Assembly: GCF_000314995.1 (NCBI RefSeq)
Contig: NZ_BAEO01000009.1
Location: 1-64,000 of the forward strand
DNA length: 64,000 nt
Direction: 5' to 3'
Source: Paraglaciecola arctica BSs20135
GTDB taxonomy: Bacteria; Pseudomonadota; Gammaproteobacteria; Enterobacterales; Alteromonadaceae
The position numbers and the translations under genes are program-made. Each line of letters opens with the position of its first letter. Positions within the stretch are counted from its first letter, which is position 1. The notes below the pieces were generated by a model. It did not search any database and was not told the origin of the DNA. It was given only the letters and a program-made list of their open reading frames with translations. Shown here piece by piece: positions 17,020 to 26,142 of the stretch.

Positions 17020-17823
17020 TTAGGGATTATTATGTGCTTCTAGAATGTTATTTAATCTTAGCTTTATTCTTGTGGGTATTTCCTTTCTAGAAACAACAGA
17101 TTGTACTTTTTGAATATATACCTTGGATGCATCTTTATTGTTTAGCTTAATATAAGAATGTGCAATATCTAGAGCACTATCCATTACTAAGGGATGCGAC
17201 TGATCGAATAGGCGATTTAGTAAATCATTACTTTTTTGATAGTGCTCAAGAGATTTTACTGCCAAACCTTGTGCTTCATAATACATGGCTCTTACGGAAA
17301 GTGCCTTTGCAAGTGATTCATGTTCTTCGTTAGCATAATAAACTCTGTATATTTTATCCGCTCTATCCAGAGATTTTACCGCCAAATTATTTTGCCCAGC
17401 CAATATTTGCAATTTTGCCAGCAAAACTAAATTGTGTCCTACGTCCACTGCTTCGATACCCAATTTTTCTTCATTGATCCTAAGTGCCCGTTTTATTTTT
17501 TGGGTTGCACTAGAAAACTCTCCCATCAACAACTCTAATTCGGCGATGCTGGAAAGATCGATAGCAACATCAATATGCTCTGGACCAAAAAAAGCTTCGT
17601 CAAAATCCAATGCTTGTTGAAAAAATTTAAGCGCTTTTTGTTTGTTAAATGAAGTATCGATTATTAACGTTCCCATGAAATTATAAATAGCTGAAAAAAT
17701 CACATCTTTTTCGTCAAATACCTCCACCGCGTCCTTGATCACTTGAGATTCCACCTCTAATGCCCTGTAATATTCTCCATTTAAATGAAGAATAATGGCT
17801 AAATTATGGTTAGCGATAACCAC
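17020..17823 (-). CDS. TPR C-terminal part of the Ser/Thr kinase, separated by a frameshift
   Basis: The 267-residue frame is all TPR-like helices: LAIILHLNGEYYRALEVESQ, ALKFFQQALDFDEAFFGPEH, ATQKIKRALRINEEKLG, SLDRADKIYRVYY, SLEHYQKSNDLLNRL. It has no start of its own with a ribosome-binding site. Reading upstream in this frame gives KKYPEEARAVV, which continues the kinase sequence LYSQSLANF across a run of seven T (plus strand) at 17845-17851. It is therefore best read as the C-terminal third of the protein encoded from 19591. The shift may be a real mutation, a slippage site or a sequencing error. Confidence 0.65.
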   Translation of the reverse strand: MVIANHNLAIILHLNGEYYRALEVESQVIKDAVEVFDEKDVIFSAIYNFMGTLIIDTSFNKQKALKFFQQALDFDEAFFGPEHIDVAIDLSSIAELELLMGEFSSATQKIKRALRINEEKLGIEAVDVGHNLVLLAKLQILAGQNNLAVKSLDRADKIYRVYYANEEHESLAKALSVRAMYYEAQGLAVKSLEHYQKSNDLLNRLFDQSHPLVMDSALDIAHSYIKLNNKDASKVYIQKVQSVVSRKEIPTRIKLRLNNILEAHNNP

Positions 17824-19591
17824 AGCGCGCGCCTCTTCTGGATATTTTTTTAAAATTGGCTAAAGATTGAGAATATAAGTCAATTGCTTCTTCATATTCG
17901 CCGAGATCAGACAATGATCCTGCAAGCATATCCAATACATATGCATGGGTATTTTTACCAAAATAATTAGATTGCTCGATTAATTCTACTGTCTCTCTAA
18001 GAACCTCAATACTTTCGGCAGTCCTTTTTTGAGTAGACCGCAAGAAACCTAGCAGCCATAAAATATCAATTTTATCTTCAATAGTTCCCTTCCCTGTTTT
18101 GTGAATGGTTAAAGCATCATCAAGAAATGTATTGGCAGTTTCATATTCACCCAGTTTTATGTAGCTTTCACTCATATCACTGAGAAATTTAGCTTTCTTT
18201 GAATTGGGGATCGCTGAATTGTTCTTGATTAGTGCAGCACCATTATCAAGAATTTCTTTTACTGTTATTCGATTATTCCCCGCCTTGTAAAATATACTAG
18301 ACATAAAAACAAACAATTCCTCAGCTGCATCTTTGTGTGCGACATACTTAAAATGCTGAGCAACTGCGAACCAAGAGGAAACCCCTATACTGACTATAAA
18401 TAACGTTGCCAACATGACACCGCTAGCATGTCGCTTGAGATATTTTTTAAGGTAATAGAGATTGCTACTTTTCTGTGCTTGAACGGGTTTGTTATCCAAG
18501 TATCGTTTTATATCCTCGTACATGGCATCCACAGAAATGTATCGTCGTTCACTTTCTTCATTTAGTGTTTTGAGCACAATGGCATCCAAATCACCTTTAA
18601 GTGCTTTATATATTTTTATATCACTACTGCTTAACCCTTTAGATTCTTTTTGTCTCTTTTTGAACGTTTGACTAGGCGCAATAGGTAACACATCAAATTG
18701 ATTCTGATCAGTAATATCGCCGTTTTTAAAAGGCATGCCACCACTTAGCAAATAGTGCAGTAATACGCCTAACGAATAAATGTCGCTCGATGTGGTAATC
18801 GCTTCTCCTTTTATTTGCTCAGGACTCGCAAAAGCGGGGGTTAATGGCCGGTTTCCAATTTGGGTTATTTCGCCCTGTTGTTTGCCAGTGTTGACATTAA
18901 TAGCTTTAGCGATACCAAAATCCAGTAATTTAGGAATGCCGGAGCGAGTGACTAATATATTGGAAGGTTTAATATCTCTATGCACAATAAGATTACGATG
19001 TGCATAACTAACGGCTTCGCAGACTTTTTGGAATAAAGTTAAGCGTTGTTTGATTGATAGTTGCCTATTTTCACAATATTCGTCAATAGGCTCACCTTCA
19101 ACATATTCCATAATTAAATACGGCACACCATCATTTGTCGCTCCGCCATCGTAAAGTTGAGCGATATAAGGGTGATGCATTCGTGCAAAAATTTGCCGTT
19201 CGTTGTCAAAGGCCTGTTGCATTTGTGAAGACGCCAGCATACCGCTGAGTATTTTAATCGCGACAGTTTGTTCAAAATTGTCATCATCACGCTCACCTAA
19301 AAATACTACCCCCATTCCGCCGCTGGCAATTTCTGCGGTAATTTTAAATGCGCCAAAGGTTTTACCTATCCACAGGGGCTTGTCTTTTTGCATATCATCA
19401 AAAGTGGCGTTAAGGGCGGAATGTATAAAGTTATTGGTATGTTTATCGTTCGCTAATAATGTAATAAGTTCACGATGTAGATTCGGGTCTGATTCAGAAA
19501 GCTGTAGAAGGTATTGTTGCTGTAAATCCGCTGGCAGCGAAATCGCGTGTTCAAATGCATTTTGCAATCTAGATAATGTATCGCTGGCCAT
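17810..19591 (-). CDS. Membrane Ser/Thr protein kinase with TPR domain (frameshifted 3' end)
   Basis: A 593-residue frame. A Hanks-type kinase domain spans about residues 75-370: Gly loop IASGGMGVVFLGE, Lys in VAIKIL, catalytic loop VHRDIKPSNILV, DFGIAKA, and activation segment AFASPEQIKG. A transmembrane segment (MLATLFIVSIGVSSWFAVA) lies at about 390-410, followed by extracytoplasmic TPR repeats. The frame ends abruptly in ISRRGARCGYR after an A7 run; removing one A joins it to the TPR frame at 17020. The divergent neighbour is an ECF sigma factor, a common pairing in which the kinase is thought to work with that sigma factor. Confidence 0.85.
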   Translation of the reverse strand: MASDTLSRLQNAFEHAISLPADLQQQYLLQLSESDPNLHRELITLLANDKHTNNFIHSALNATFDDMQKDKPLWIGKTFGAFKITAEIASGGMGVVFLGERDDDNFEQTVAIKILSGMLASSQMQQAFDNERQIFARMHHPYIAQLYDGGATNDGVPYLIMEYVEGEPIDEYCENRQLSIKQRLTLFQKVCEAVSYAHRNLIVHRDIKPSNILVTRSGIPKLLDFGIAKAINVNTGKQQGEITQIGNRPLTPAFASPEQIKGEAITTSSDIYSLGVLLHYLLSGGMPFKNGDITDQNQFDVLPIAPSQTFKKRQKESKGLSSSDIKIYKALKGDLDAIVLKTLNEESERRYISVDAMYEDIKRYLDNKPVQAQKSSNLYYLKKYLKRHASGVMLATLFIVSIGVSSWFAVAQHFKYVAHKDAAEELFVFMSSIFYKAGNNRITVKEILDNGAALIKNNSAIPNSKKAKFLSDMSESYIKLGEYETANTFLDDALTIHKTGKGTIEDKIDILWLLGFLRSTQKRTAESIEVLRETVELIEQSNYFGKNTHAYVLDMLAGSLSDLGEYEEAIDLYSQSLANFKKISRRGARCGYR

Positions 19592-19789
19592 GCTTGATCA
19601 CTAAGTTTATATATGTCCTTGAATGAACAAATAATAGGCGCTTTAGATCCAAGCTTCTAGAACATTTTATATCTTGGAGATTTTAATATATTCAAAAAGA
19701 GTGAGTTGTTATGGCTTATCGCATTCAATCACAAACCGGTTTATAGTGGATTTGACATGATTTCACCTAATAGGCGTCACTGAATAACC
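19592..19789. promoter_or_regulatory. Divergent intergenic region between kinase and sigma factor
   Basis: About 200 AT-rich bases that must hold the promoters of both divergent genes. No clear -35/-10 pair or inverted repeat could be fixed by eye. Confidence 0.4.
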
Positions 19790-20359
19790 ATGCAAAAGGG
19801 ATCCAACATTACGCAGTTACTTCACCAGTTTGGTAGTGGTGATAAAATGGTGTTGCAGCAGTTATCGCCATTGATTTATAAAGAACTAAAAAACATTGCA
19901 GGCCGGTTGTTTAATCACGAATCATCAGACCATACCTTGCAACCAACTGCATTAGTGAATGAAGCTTTTATAAAACTAATTGATGTTAATGTTAGCTGGC
20001 AAGATCGTGCTCATTTTTATGCACTGGCAGCACGCATGATGCGCCGCATGTTGGTTGATCACGCTAAAGCAAAAACGGCAGCTAAACGGGGAGGCAGTGG
20101 TAAAGACATAACCTTCAATACTTGTGTTGAAGATAACAATAGTTCGATGGGCATATCGATAGAAATGTTGTCCTTGGATGACGCTATAGAGGCCCTAGCA
20201 GCAAAGGACAGCCGTAAAGCTCAGCTCATAGAATTACAATATTTTGCGGGTTTAAATTTTGCTGAAATGGCACTTGTCACAGGGTTATCGACTAGTACTA
20301 TAGATCGCGAACTGCGCTTCTCAAGGGCATTGCTTAAAACCTACTTAACTGATAATTAA
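19790..20359 (+). CDS. ECF-type RNA polymerase sigma factor (TIGR02999-like)
   Basis: A 189-residue sigma factor. Region 2 has KELKNIAGRLFNHESSDHTL followed by QPTALVNEAFIKLID, SWQDRAHFYALAARMMRRML and VDHAKAKTAAKRGG, the pattern of the group found next to Ser/Thr kinases. Region 4 has IELQYFAGLNFAEMALVTGL followed by STSTIDRELRFSRALL, a helix-turn-helix. No anti-sigma factor is adjacent; regulation is probably by the divergent kinase. A broken copy of its 3' half lies at 16846-17010. Its stop is followed almost at once by the broken binding-protein copy. Confidence 0.9.
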   Translation: MQKGSNITQLLHQFGSGDKMVLQQLSPLIYKELKNIAGRLFNHESSDHTLQPTALVNEAFIKLIDVNVSWQDRAHFYALAARMMRRMLVDHAKAKTAAKRGGSGKDITFNTCVEDNNSSMGISIEMLSLDDAIEALAAKDSRKAQLIELQYFAGLNFAEMALVTGLSTSTIDRELRFSRALLKTYLTDN

Positions 20360-20361
20360 GC

Positions 20362-20883
20362 ACCTATCCACGTTGGATACTCGGAGTTCGCGCATTTAAT
20401 CCCGGGCAACGTCTCAATTGGGCTGATTACAAAATTTATAAAGAAAATGGTTTTACTATTGCATCGGGTTCCAGCCGCAGAGCGCTAGCTGAAATGTTAT
20501 TACTAGACCGTTTCGACTTTTTCCCACGTGGGGTCATTGAGATCGAAATGGAACAGCGTGAATATACTAATATGAGTATTGTCCTCGATCCTCATCTACT
20601 CATTCGATACAAATCCGCATATGTTTTTTATGTTGCTAAAGATAATCTTGAATTAGCGAAAATCTTAACTGAAGGACTGCACAAAGCCAAAGCAGACGGT
20701 TCGTTTGATAGGTTATTTGAACATCATTTTAAAACACTGTTTGAACGTTTGGATTTACCTAATCGCAGGATCATTCAATTGAATAATTCATTATTACCGC
20801 AAGAGATGTTAGATATAGATGAACATTTTTGGATTACCCCAAAAGACCTGCTCGAAAAATCGCCTTCTAAAGGATCAAGTTAA
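20362..20883 (+). pseudogene. Truncated second copy of the periplasmic binding protein
   Basis: From 20365 the frame reads YPRWILGVRAFNPGQRLNWA and continues nearly identical to the protein encoded at 13319-14254. The signal peptide and first lobe are missing. Compared with the intact gene, 189 bp (63 codons) are lost between two CGCGC stretches (13544 and 13733), so the join is in frame. No start codon exists before Met at 20494. The last 25 residues differ (DIDEHFWITPKDLLEKSPSK against the intact tail), and DNA identity falls towards the 3' end. Confidence 0.8.
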
Positions 20884-20961
20884 TAAAAGTTCAAATTGCA
20901 TAACGAGATACTAATATCAATCCGTATAAATAATCATTTTACGTAAGTGAATACCATTAAT

Positions 20962-23900
20962 TTAAGTGCTTAATGTCGCTATGACCTTATTAATAACACC
21001 AACAGCCAACTCGAATTCAACTAAATCAGCACGTGCAGCTTGTATATTTCCTGATTGATACTGACGCTGCATTTGTTGAGCAATAGTATGGATATCATGA
21101 TGGGCTTGTTCAAGTTGCAACATGTATTCCTTTTCAAATAACTGTTCTTGCGTTTTCAGACGGATCCAGTTACCACAATGACACATTTTACTATCAAGAA
21201 TAGGCCAGGGTGCAACGTCATCTGGTGGTGCTACAATTTTTCTACTCAGACTTTGTTGCCACTGCAAAGTAATAAGTTTGAATATCTCGAGGCTATTTTC
21301 TTGGTTATTAAGAGATTTATTGCCACAAAGAAGCCATTTTTCATTAGGAATATAGCTATTTAGCCACTGACATACCGCTGAAGCAGGCATAGGTTTTGCT
21401 ATTCCATAACCTTGAGCTAGCTCACAGCCCATAAGGATTAACATAAGGCCATGATTAGTTGTTTCTACGCCTTCCGCAATAACTTCGCGGTTAAATGATT
21501 TTGTCAAAGAAATCACTCCATCAATGATGGAATAGTCACTTGGATCATCCAACATGTCTCTAACGAAACTTTGATCAATTTTAATTGTATTAACAGGTAA
21601 ACTTCTTAGATGGGTCAACGAAGAGTAACCCGTACCAAAATCATCCAAAGAAGCGCTAACGCCTAATAGGTTTTGGCATGTCTCGATAATATGCGTAATT
21701 GCATTTAAATCACCTAAAGCAGAGCTTTCCAATATTTCTAATTGTAAACATCGAGGATCGATATTTGGATGTGCGGCTAAGGACTTTTCAAGGGCAACAA
21801 AAAAGGAGGATGACAGTAAATGGTTTGATGAAATATTAACACTAACTTCCACTTCAACACCTTGCTGTTGCCAATCATCAAGTTGCTGTAACGCCTCATT
21901 AATAACCCATTCTCCTATCCTACTTTCTAATGGTGAGCCATCGATATAGGGTAAGAAATTTAGTGGAGGGATCAGTCCTTTTTCAGGATGGAACCAACGT
22001 ATTAAGGCTTCAACCCCAAACACCTCGCCAGTTACCATGTTAACTTTAGGCTGATAGTACAATTGAAATTCACTATTCACTAAAGCTTGTTCAATTTCCT
22101 CTAGTTGCAGATTCTTTTGAATAATACGTTGGTCTAAATCAGGATTATACAATTGAGAACGATGTTTCCCTGACAGTTTAGATTTGTACATCGCTTGGTC
22201 CGCATGACGTAATAGAGTATCTATATCGCCATTGTCTGATGGATATAAAGTCACACCACTAGAGGCAGTAATATCATGTTGAACCCCATCAATAAAATAA
22301 GGTAGTGCCAACGCTTGATGAATGCGCTGCATAGTTATTTCATATTGTGATGCTGATTCAATATCATTAAGTAATATTGCAAACTCATCTCCACCTTGGC
22401 GAGACAGAGTATCTTCTTCTCTAATACAGCCAGTGATGCGCTCTGCCACTTCAATTAATAAACGATCTCCAGCCTCATGCCCATAAGTATCATTTACGGG
22501 TTTAAAATCGTCTAAGTCAAGAAAACACACCGCGAGTTTATGCCCCGTACGTTTACTATGGGCAATAGCTTGATGAAAGCGATCTATAAATAAGGACCTA
22601 TTAGGTAAATGAGTGAGTACATCATAATGAGCCATCAAATTTAGTTTATCTTGCTGCTGTTTGATACTCGTAATGTCAGAAAAAACAGCGACATAATGAG
22701 TCACTTCATCATGCTCATTGGTTAATGAGGATATGTTGAGTAATTCAGAATATAATTCTCCCTGTTTTGTCCTATTCCATACTTCGCCTTGCCAGTGACC
22801 TTGTTCAGTGATCGACTTCCACATCTGTGAATAAAACTGTGGGCTTTGTTTGCCAGAGCTTAAAATTCTGGGTGACTCCCCAATAATCTCATCATGGCTA
22901 TAACCGGTAATTTTGACGAAGGCGGGGTTAACATCAACAATGACCTGTTGCGCGTCTGTAACCATAATACCTTCATGGGTATCACTAAATACTCGAGAGG
23001 ATAATTTAAGTGTTTCTTCAGCTTTCTTACGTAGACTAATATCCTGAACAACCACAATATAGTTCAGGGGATGCGTTCCAATTTCCCAAGTAGGAGACAT
23101 TGTCAGTTTAACCCAGATAGTATGACCATCTTTGTGCAGATAACGTTTTTCTATAGTGACTTCACGTTGTTGACCGCTGAGTATTTTTTCACGGTTTTCA
23201 ACACTCATAAGTAAGTCATCTGGATGGGTAAATACTTTAAAGTGCGTTTCATTTAACATCTCATCCACACTGTAACCGAGCATATCGCAAAATCGCTGAT
23301 TAATGCGAATGAACGTCCCTTTCGCTGCACTTATCAACCCAACGCCAATTGCCGCTTGTTCAAAAATACTACGAAATAGTTGTTCACTAGCCACCAAAGA
23401 CTCTTTCGATTCAGCTTCATTTGTAACATCTCGAATAACACAAATAAGCTGACCATTATGAGAAATTTTGTTCAGACGAGCGTCAAAATGCATAACTTTG
23501 TTACTAATAATCAACTCATATTTAAAAATAATCGTTTTTCCTGAATGTACTACCTCATCCACTGTTGATTGGTATAGCTGTGCAATCTTTTCGGGAAAAA
23601 CATCTTGAATTCGTTTACCAATAAAATCATTGGTTTTTGTATGCAGATCATCTTCATTTGGCGCGCGATAATCTAGAATGGTCCCATCATGCGTCATACG
23701 AAAATAAATATCGGGTAAGGCGTTAAATAAGCTTTCTAGCTCAGCACTATGGCGTAATTTATTTATCTCAGCTTGTTTTAATTCAGTAACATCTTGTATT
23801 GTTCCTGCTCTTAAATTGGCTTGCCCTGTTGAATCAATCGCATGGCCACTTGTAGTCAAAACCCAACGTATTTCACCGTCATTACGGCGAATTTGACATT

Positions 23901-24576
23901 CAATACTACAATCTGTTTTATTCTTTATTGCTTGTTGAAATTTCTTGTCGACAGTGGCTCGTTCTTCAGGGATGACATGCTCAAGAAACATCTCGTAGGT
24001 CCACTGAGGTCGCAATGAATCGTAACCAAATATTTGATCGTGTGTTAGGGAACAATGAGCAGTGTTGTCAATATGATTAAATTCCCAACTACCAATATGG
24101 CACTGTTCCAGAATATCTTCTAACCTGCTGGCACTTTCTTGTATCTTTCTTTCTTTGAGACAACGTTTTGTAGTATCGATAGACTGAATAATATAGCCCG
24201 AGAGTTGACTCTTATTGGATGCGTAGATGGCAGTGATAGATGTTTCAGCATAATGAATCGGACCGCCCTCAGTCTGAAAAACATCTTCAGTAATTAAAGC
24301 TTCTTGCAGGTTTGAAGCGTCAACTAATCGTTGTTTCCAAATATCGCCCCATTCAGGAAAATCACACCAAGCTGGCGAATGCCAGAAAGGCTTTCCGATA
24401 TAATCTTCTCGGGTAACACCTTGAGATGTTAACGCAAATTCGTTTACGTCTAATACTTTACCTTCAGGAGTAAGTATCGCCATAAATTGCGATTGCTGGT
24501 TAAAAAATACTTTAAATAGCTGTTCAAAATCATTGAAAGCCTGAAAAGTGGATGAATTTACAGCGTTTAATTTCAT
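20962..24576 (-). CDS. Multi-PAS GGDEF-EAL protein with C-terminal CZB-like domain
   Basis: The ATG at 24576 is preferred, with AGGAACAGG just before it; the frame is open upstream to 24699. About five PAS/PAC segments fill residues 1-640, followed by GGDEF (RQGGDEFAILL, motif intact) and EAL (GVEALIRWFHP, intact, with LDDFGTGYSSL). It can thus both make and break c-di-GMP. The last about 110 residues resemble a chemoreceptor zinc-binding (CZB) domain: MCHCGNW aligns with the Cys-x-x-G-x-W motif and QAHHDIH with H-x-x-x-H. The first His ligand appears replaced (ITLQW). No transmembrane segment is seen, so it should be cytoplasmic. Confidence 0.88.
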   Translation of the reverse strand: MKLNAVNSSTFQAFNDFEQLFKVFFNQQSQFMAILTPEGKVLDVNEFALTSQGVTREDYIGKPFWHSPAWCDFPEWGDIWKQRLVDASNLQEALITEDVFQTEGGPIHYAETSITAIYASNKSQLSGYIIQSIDTTKRCLKERKIQESASRLEDILEQCHIGSWEFNHIDNTAHCSLTHDQIFGYDSLRPQWTYEMFLEHVIPEERATVDKKFQQAIKNKTDCSIECQIRRNDGEIRWVLTTSGHAIDSTGQANLRAGTIQDVTELKQAEINKLRHSAELESLFNALPDIYFRMTHDGTILDYRAPNEDDLHTKTNDFIGKRIQDVFPEKIAQLYQSTVDEVVHSGKTIIFKYELIISNKVMHFDARLNKISHNGQLICVIRDVTNEAESKESLVASEQLFRSIFEQAAIGVGLISAAKGTFIRINQRFCDMLGYSVDEMLNETHFKVFTHPDDLLMSVENREKILSGQQREVTIEKRYLHKDGHTIWVKLTMSPTWEIGTHPLNYIVVVQDISLRKKAEETLKLSSRVFSDTHEGIMVTDAQQVIVDVNPAFVKITGYSHDEIIGESPRILSSGKQSPQFYSQMWKSITEQGHWQGEVWNRTKQGELYSELLNISSLTNEHDEVTHYVAVFSDITSIKQQQDKLNLMAHYDVLTHLPNRSLFIDRFHQAIAHSKRTGHKLAVCFLDLDDFKPVNDTYGHEAGDRLLIEVAERITGCIREEDTLSRQGGDEFAILLNDIESASQYEITMQRIHQALALPYFIDGVQHDITASSGVTLYPSDNGDIDTLLRHADQAMYKSKLSGKHRSQLYNPDLDQRIIQKNLQLEEIEQALVNSEFQLYYQPKVNMVTGEVFGVEALIRWFHPEKGLIPPLNFLPYIDGSPLESRIGEWVINEALQQLDDWQQQGVEVEVSVNISSNHLLSSSFFVALEKSLAAHPNIDPRCLQLEILESSALGDLNAITHIIETCQNLLGVSASLDDFGTGYSSLTHLRSLPVNTIKIDQSFVRDMLDDPSDYSIIDGVISLTKSFNREVIAEGVETTNHGLMLILMGCELAQGYGIAKPMPASAVCQWLNSYIPNEKWLLCGNKSLNNQENSLEIFKLITLQWQQSLSRKIVAPPDDVAPWPILDSKMCHCGNWIRLKTQEQLFEKEYMLQLEQAHHDIHTIAQQMQRQYQSGNIQAARADLVEFELAVGVINKVIATLST

Positions 24577-24861
24577 CCTGTTCCTAATACAAACATAAAA
24601 ATATCTAAAGTCACTTTGAAGTATGTTGAGTTTTTCATTTTGGTGAGGAATATATACTATTGAATGGGGCATAGACAACAGCGTTAGTGCACAAACCATG
24701 ACTTTAACAGGGTGTTAACAATTTCTTTATCTTAGATATGAAAACTGATTTAACTACATAAATTGTGATTGAAGTCGCAGTGACCGTTACCAACTATAAC
24801 TCCCGATCGTGTCTACTTTGTCGCAGTAATTAACATAGGATAATAAAACCGCTTTATAAGC

Positions 24862-24895
24862 AAAAAAAAAACACCTACCGAATTGGCAAGTGTTT
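24862..24895 (-). terminator. Terminator of the paired acyl-CoA dehydrogenase operon
   Basis: On the minus strand AAACACTTGCC pairs with GGTAGGTGTTT (two G-T wobbles) around a five-base loop and is followed by about ten T. It lies some 105 bases after the stop at 25001. Confidence 0.75.
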
Positions 24896-25000
24896 CTAGA
24901 TGGTTACTGAAACTCACTTCAGATTAGATTATCAGTTCTGGCACTCTTATCAGATAAAGTCATCAGACTATGTCTTCAAACCAAGTGCCTAAATCAGATA

Positions 25001-26140
25001 TCAGTCAGAATAAGAGAGTTTGTTAAATTTTTTCTGCTGAAAATCTGCATCACCAAAAGTGGTGTTGATCATCATTAAGCGCTTCACATAATGACCTACA
25101 TCAAGCTCATCAGTCAGACCCATGCCACCATGTAATTGAATGGCTTCATCGCCAATCAATTTACCGTTACGACCAATCATCACTTTTAATGCAGCAATAT
25201 TTTTAGCCAGATCCTCTGCGCCACTTTCAGCGGCACACACGGCACGATACAACATGGATTTGGCTTGCTCACCAGCCATAAACATATCCACCATACGATG
25301 TTGCAGAGCCTGAAAACTGCTAATGGCCACACCAAATTGTTGTCTTGTTTTAGTGTATTCAATAGTAGTAGTGGTCAGCTTTTGCATGATCCCCAAAGCT
25401 TCAGCACCCAAAGCAATAATAACATCGCTTACTATGGCTTCAATAAGTGGGTAACCTTGATCAACATCACCCAAAACATGGTCAGCGGCAACACGAACAT
25501 CCGTAAGTTTGATGTTAGCAACCACTTGCCCATCCATCAGGCGGTAAGTAGTACGTTCCACACCTGGTGCGTCAGTATCAATCAGGAATAAGGTAATCCC
25601 GGCTTCATCACACTGTTCACCAGAAGTTCTCGCAGAAACCACAACTTTATTGGCTGCAGCGCCATTAGAAACAACCGTCTTTTCGCCGTTAAGGACAAAC
25701 TCATTGCCGTCACGTTTAGCTTGTGTTTTCACGTCAGCCAATTCAAAACGACTCTGACGTTCTAAGTAGGCAAAGCCACCTTGTAATGAACCGTCGATAA
25801 TTTTTTCGATATTGGCTTCTTGTAAGGCAGCGTTACCACTTTTATTCAGCAATCCGCCAAACATTAATACGGTAGCGATAAAGGGCTCCACAACTAAACC
25901 TTTACCCATCTCTTCCATTACGGCCATAACGTCGGTCGCACCGCCGCCAAAACCACCATGAGCTTCATCAAAGGGAATGGAAAGCCAGCCAAGATCGGCA
26001 AAGGTCTGCCAGTTTTTAGGATTAAAACCTAATTCGCTCGCAGCATTAGCGCGGCGACTTTCAAAGTCATATTGGTCTTGCACAAAGCGTGTGACGCTGT
26101 ATTTGAGCATATTTTGTTCTTCGGATAAATTAAAATTCAT
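25001..26140 (-). CDS. Acyl-CoA dehydrogenase, second subunit of a likely heteromeric enzyme
   Basis: A 379-residue acyl-CoA dehydrogenase-fold protein. It has WLSIPFDEAHGGFGGGATDV, a weakly conserved central region (VLNGEKTVVSNGAAANKVVV), and AIQLHGGMGLTDELDVGHYV near the end. The usual C-terminal catalytic Glu motif (E-G-T/S-N-E) is absent. In two-gene alpha2beta2 acyl-CoA dehydrogenases one subunit typically lacks the catalytic base. It starts two bases after the partner gene, which supports a complex. Substrate is unknown; relatives act on pimeloyl-CoA, cyclic acids or steroid side chains. Confidence 0.85.
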   Translation of the reverse strand: MNFNLSEEQNMLKYSVTRFVQDQYDFESRRANAASELGFNPKNWQTFADLGWLSIPFDEAHGGFGGGATDVMAVMEEMGKGLVVEPFIATVLMFGGLLNKSGNAALQEANIEKIIDGSLQGGFAYLERQSRFELADVKTQAKRDGNEFVLNGEKTVVSNGAAANKVVVSARTSGEQCDEAGITLFLIDTDAPGVERTTYRLMDGQVVANIKLTDVRVAADHVLGDVDQGYPLIEAIVSDVIIALGAEALGIMQKLTTTTIEYTKTRQQFGVAISSFQALQHRMVDMFMAGEQAKSMLYRAVCAAESGAEDLAKNIAALKVMIGRNGKLIGDEAIQLHGGMGLTDELDVGHYVKRLMMINTTFGDADFQQKKFNKLSYSD

Positions 26141-26142
26141 GA

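Noticed and set aside
17020-17823. Independent TPR protein gene
   Set aside because: No own ribosome-binding site, and its upstream frame continues the kinase TPR sequence exactly across an A7 run, so it is treated as the kinase 3' part.
20494-20883. Functional 129-residue binding protein
   Set aside because: It lacks signal peptide and first lobe, and the frame upstream without a start codon still matches the intact gene; it is a truncated copy.
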